Positions 5,737 through 6,316 of a stretch of DNA of 6,316 nt are shown here, in pieces; the first letter of the stretch is position 1, and every line of letters starts with the position of its first letter. Both the position numbers and the translations under genes were made by a program. Under the pieces are notes generated by a model. It worked only from the letters and a program-made list of their open reading frames with translations, was not told where the DNA came from and did no database searches. Where the stretch lies: contig QEUW01000617.1 in assembly GCA_003577005.1 (NCBI GenBank), positions 1 to 6,316 on the forward strand, read 5' to 3'. Origin of the DNA: Chloroflexota bacterium. GTDB lineage: Bacteria > Chloroflexota > Anaerolineae > Caldilineales > Caldilineaceae.

Positions 5737-6316
5737 CTACCCCAAGAAGCGCCGCAGCACGTTGGCCGTCACCCGCGACACCCCTTCATCCACAATGATC
5801 GAGAGCGTCCAGCAGAGCGAACCGGCGCTAAAGACTGCGCCGCCGTTGGGCGTCTCGAAGATCACCAGGTCGGCGCCACTGTCATCCGGATTGTCGCCCT
5901 TGGCCAGATGGTGCAGATTGGGCGGCGAATGCGGAGAGATCTTGTCCAGTTCGTGGCCGGAGGCGCCACCAGGGCACCGTTCGTGCAGGCTGTTGTGACC
6001 AAAGAGGTCGCCGTTTTTGAGACCGGTATTGGCAAAGACCCAGTGGAGATCATCGAGCACGCGATAGGGCGCTCCCGATTGATAGCCGGAGTGCGAATAG
6101 GCCACGCCCAGCAGGAGCGCCTCTGGCTCCTGGCGCAGGTCGTGGCGCTCTTCCTGCCGGCAGAGCAGGGTCTGCTCGTCGATAAATTCGACCTCGGCCA
6201 GTAGCCCGCAGCCCCCGAGGTACATCAGCTTGCCGCCGCGCTCGTAGACCCACTCTTTGACCTGGAAGTACATCTCCTTTGACCAATATTCCGGGTGCGT
6301 GTTGAGGATGAGCACC
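5737..6316 (-). CDS. Second DMFase beta-subunit-like protein, C-terminal part only
   Basis: The frame is open at the right window edge; 193 codons including the stop are visible, and the true start lies outside. It is a clear paralogue of the protein at 3197-4825: NTHPEYWSKEMY, VYERGGKLMYLGG, GGASGHELDKISPHSPP, LAKGDNPDDSGA and the terminal FLG align without large gaps to the same segments there. The HPEYW Tyr and GHELDK Glu, candidate iron ligands by analogy with DMFase, are both kept. One segment differs: between EVEF and LLG this protein has 23 residues where its paralogue has about 45. It is probably a hydrolase acting on an N-substituted amide or related substrate, perhaps a different one from its neighbour. 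The GTG at 6315 is an internal Val codon, not a start. It precedes the Uma2 pseudogene on the same strand by 133 bp. Confidence 0.87.
   Translation of the reverse strand, partial: VLILNTHPEYWSKEMYFQVKEWVYERGGKLMYLGGCGLLAEVEFIDEQTLLCRQEERHDLRQEPEALLLGVAYSHSGYQSGAPYRVLDDLHWVFANTGLKNGDLFGHNSLHERCPGGASGHELDKISPHSPPNLHHLAKGDNPDDSGADLVIFETPNGGAVFSAGSLCWTLSIIVDEGVSRVTANVLRRFLG

Overview
The window is about 60% GC by eye and almost wholly coded on the minus strand. Every real gene I can support reads right to left, and the long plus-strand open frames are antisense shadows. The sequence does not name the organism. Purine-rich 'ACACAGAG' interspersed repeats, 31-bp GTGC-type palindromes, a Uma2-family gene and a mosaic catabolic cluster together suggest a Chloroflexota-like or similar environmental bacterium. 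This is a guess from pattern memory, not a placement.

Layout in the direction of transcription (right to left): (1) 6316-5737, the C-terminal part of an N,N-dimethylformamidase (DMFase) beta-subunit-like protein, open at the window edge. (2) An intergenic promoter with a perfect TATAAT, then 5603-4894, a Uma2-family nuclease-like gene broken by an exact 50-bp tandem duplication. (3) 4825-3197, a complete second DMFase-like protein carrying an N-terminal beta-sandwich domain, with a GTG start and a strong Shine-Dalgarno. (4) 3193-2144, a PLP enzyme of the SelA / D-glucosaminate-6-phosphate ammonia-lyase-like group, starting within a few bases of the preceding stop. (5) A 329-bp repeat island: two purine-rich arms in inverted orientation around two tandem 31-bp palindromes. 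(6) 1814-933, a COG2159-type amidohydrolase whose N-terminal metal-binding HxH appears to be missing. (7) A 137-bp gap holding a 19-bp-arm inverted repeat. (8) 795-1, a creatininase-family amidohydrolase whose reading frame runs through another copy of the 31-bp palindrome at the window edge.

Four different hydrolase or lyase families sit together on one strand: two DMFase-like proteins, a PLP lyase-like enzyme, a TIM-barrel amidohydrolase and a creatininase-like cyclic-amide or formamide hydrolase. This looks like a catabolic cluster for an amide- or amine-containing small molecule. The substrate cannot be read from the sequence, and the pathway idea is inference. The most secure oddities are the 50-bp duplication that breaks the Uma2 gene, the nested inverted-repeat island, and the structured 31-bp palindrome family whose copies show paired stem changes.
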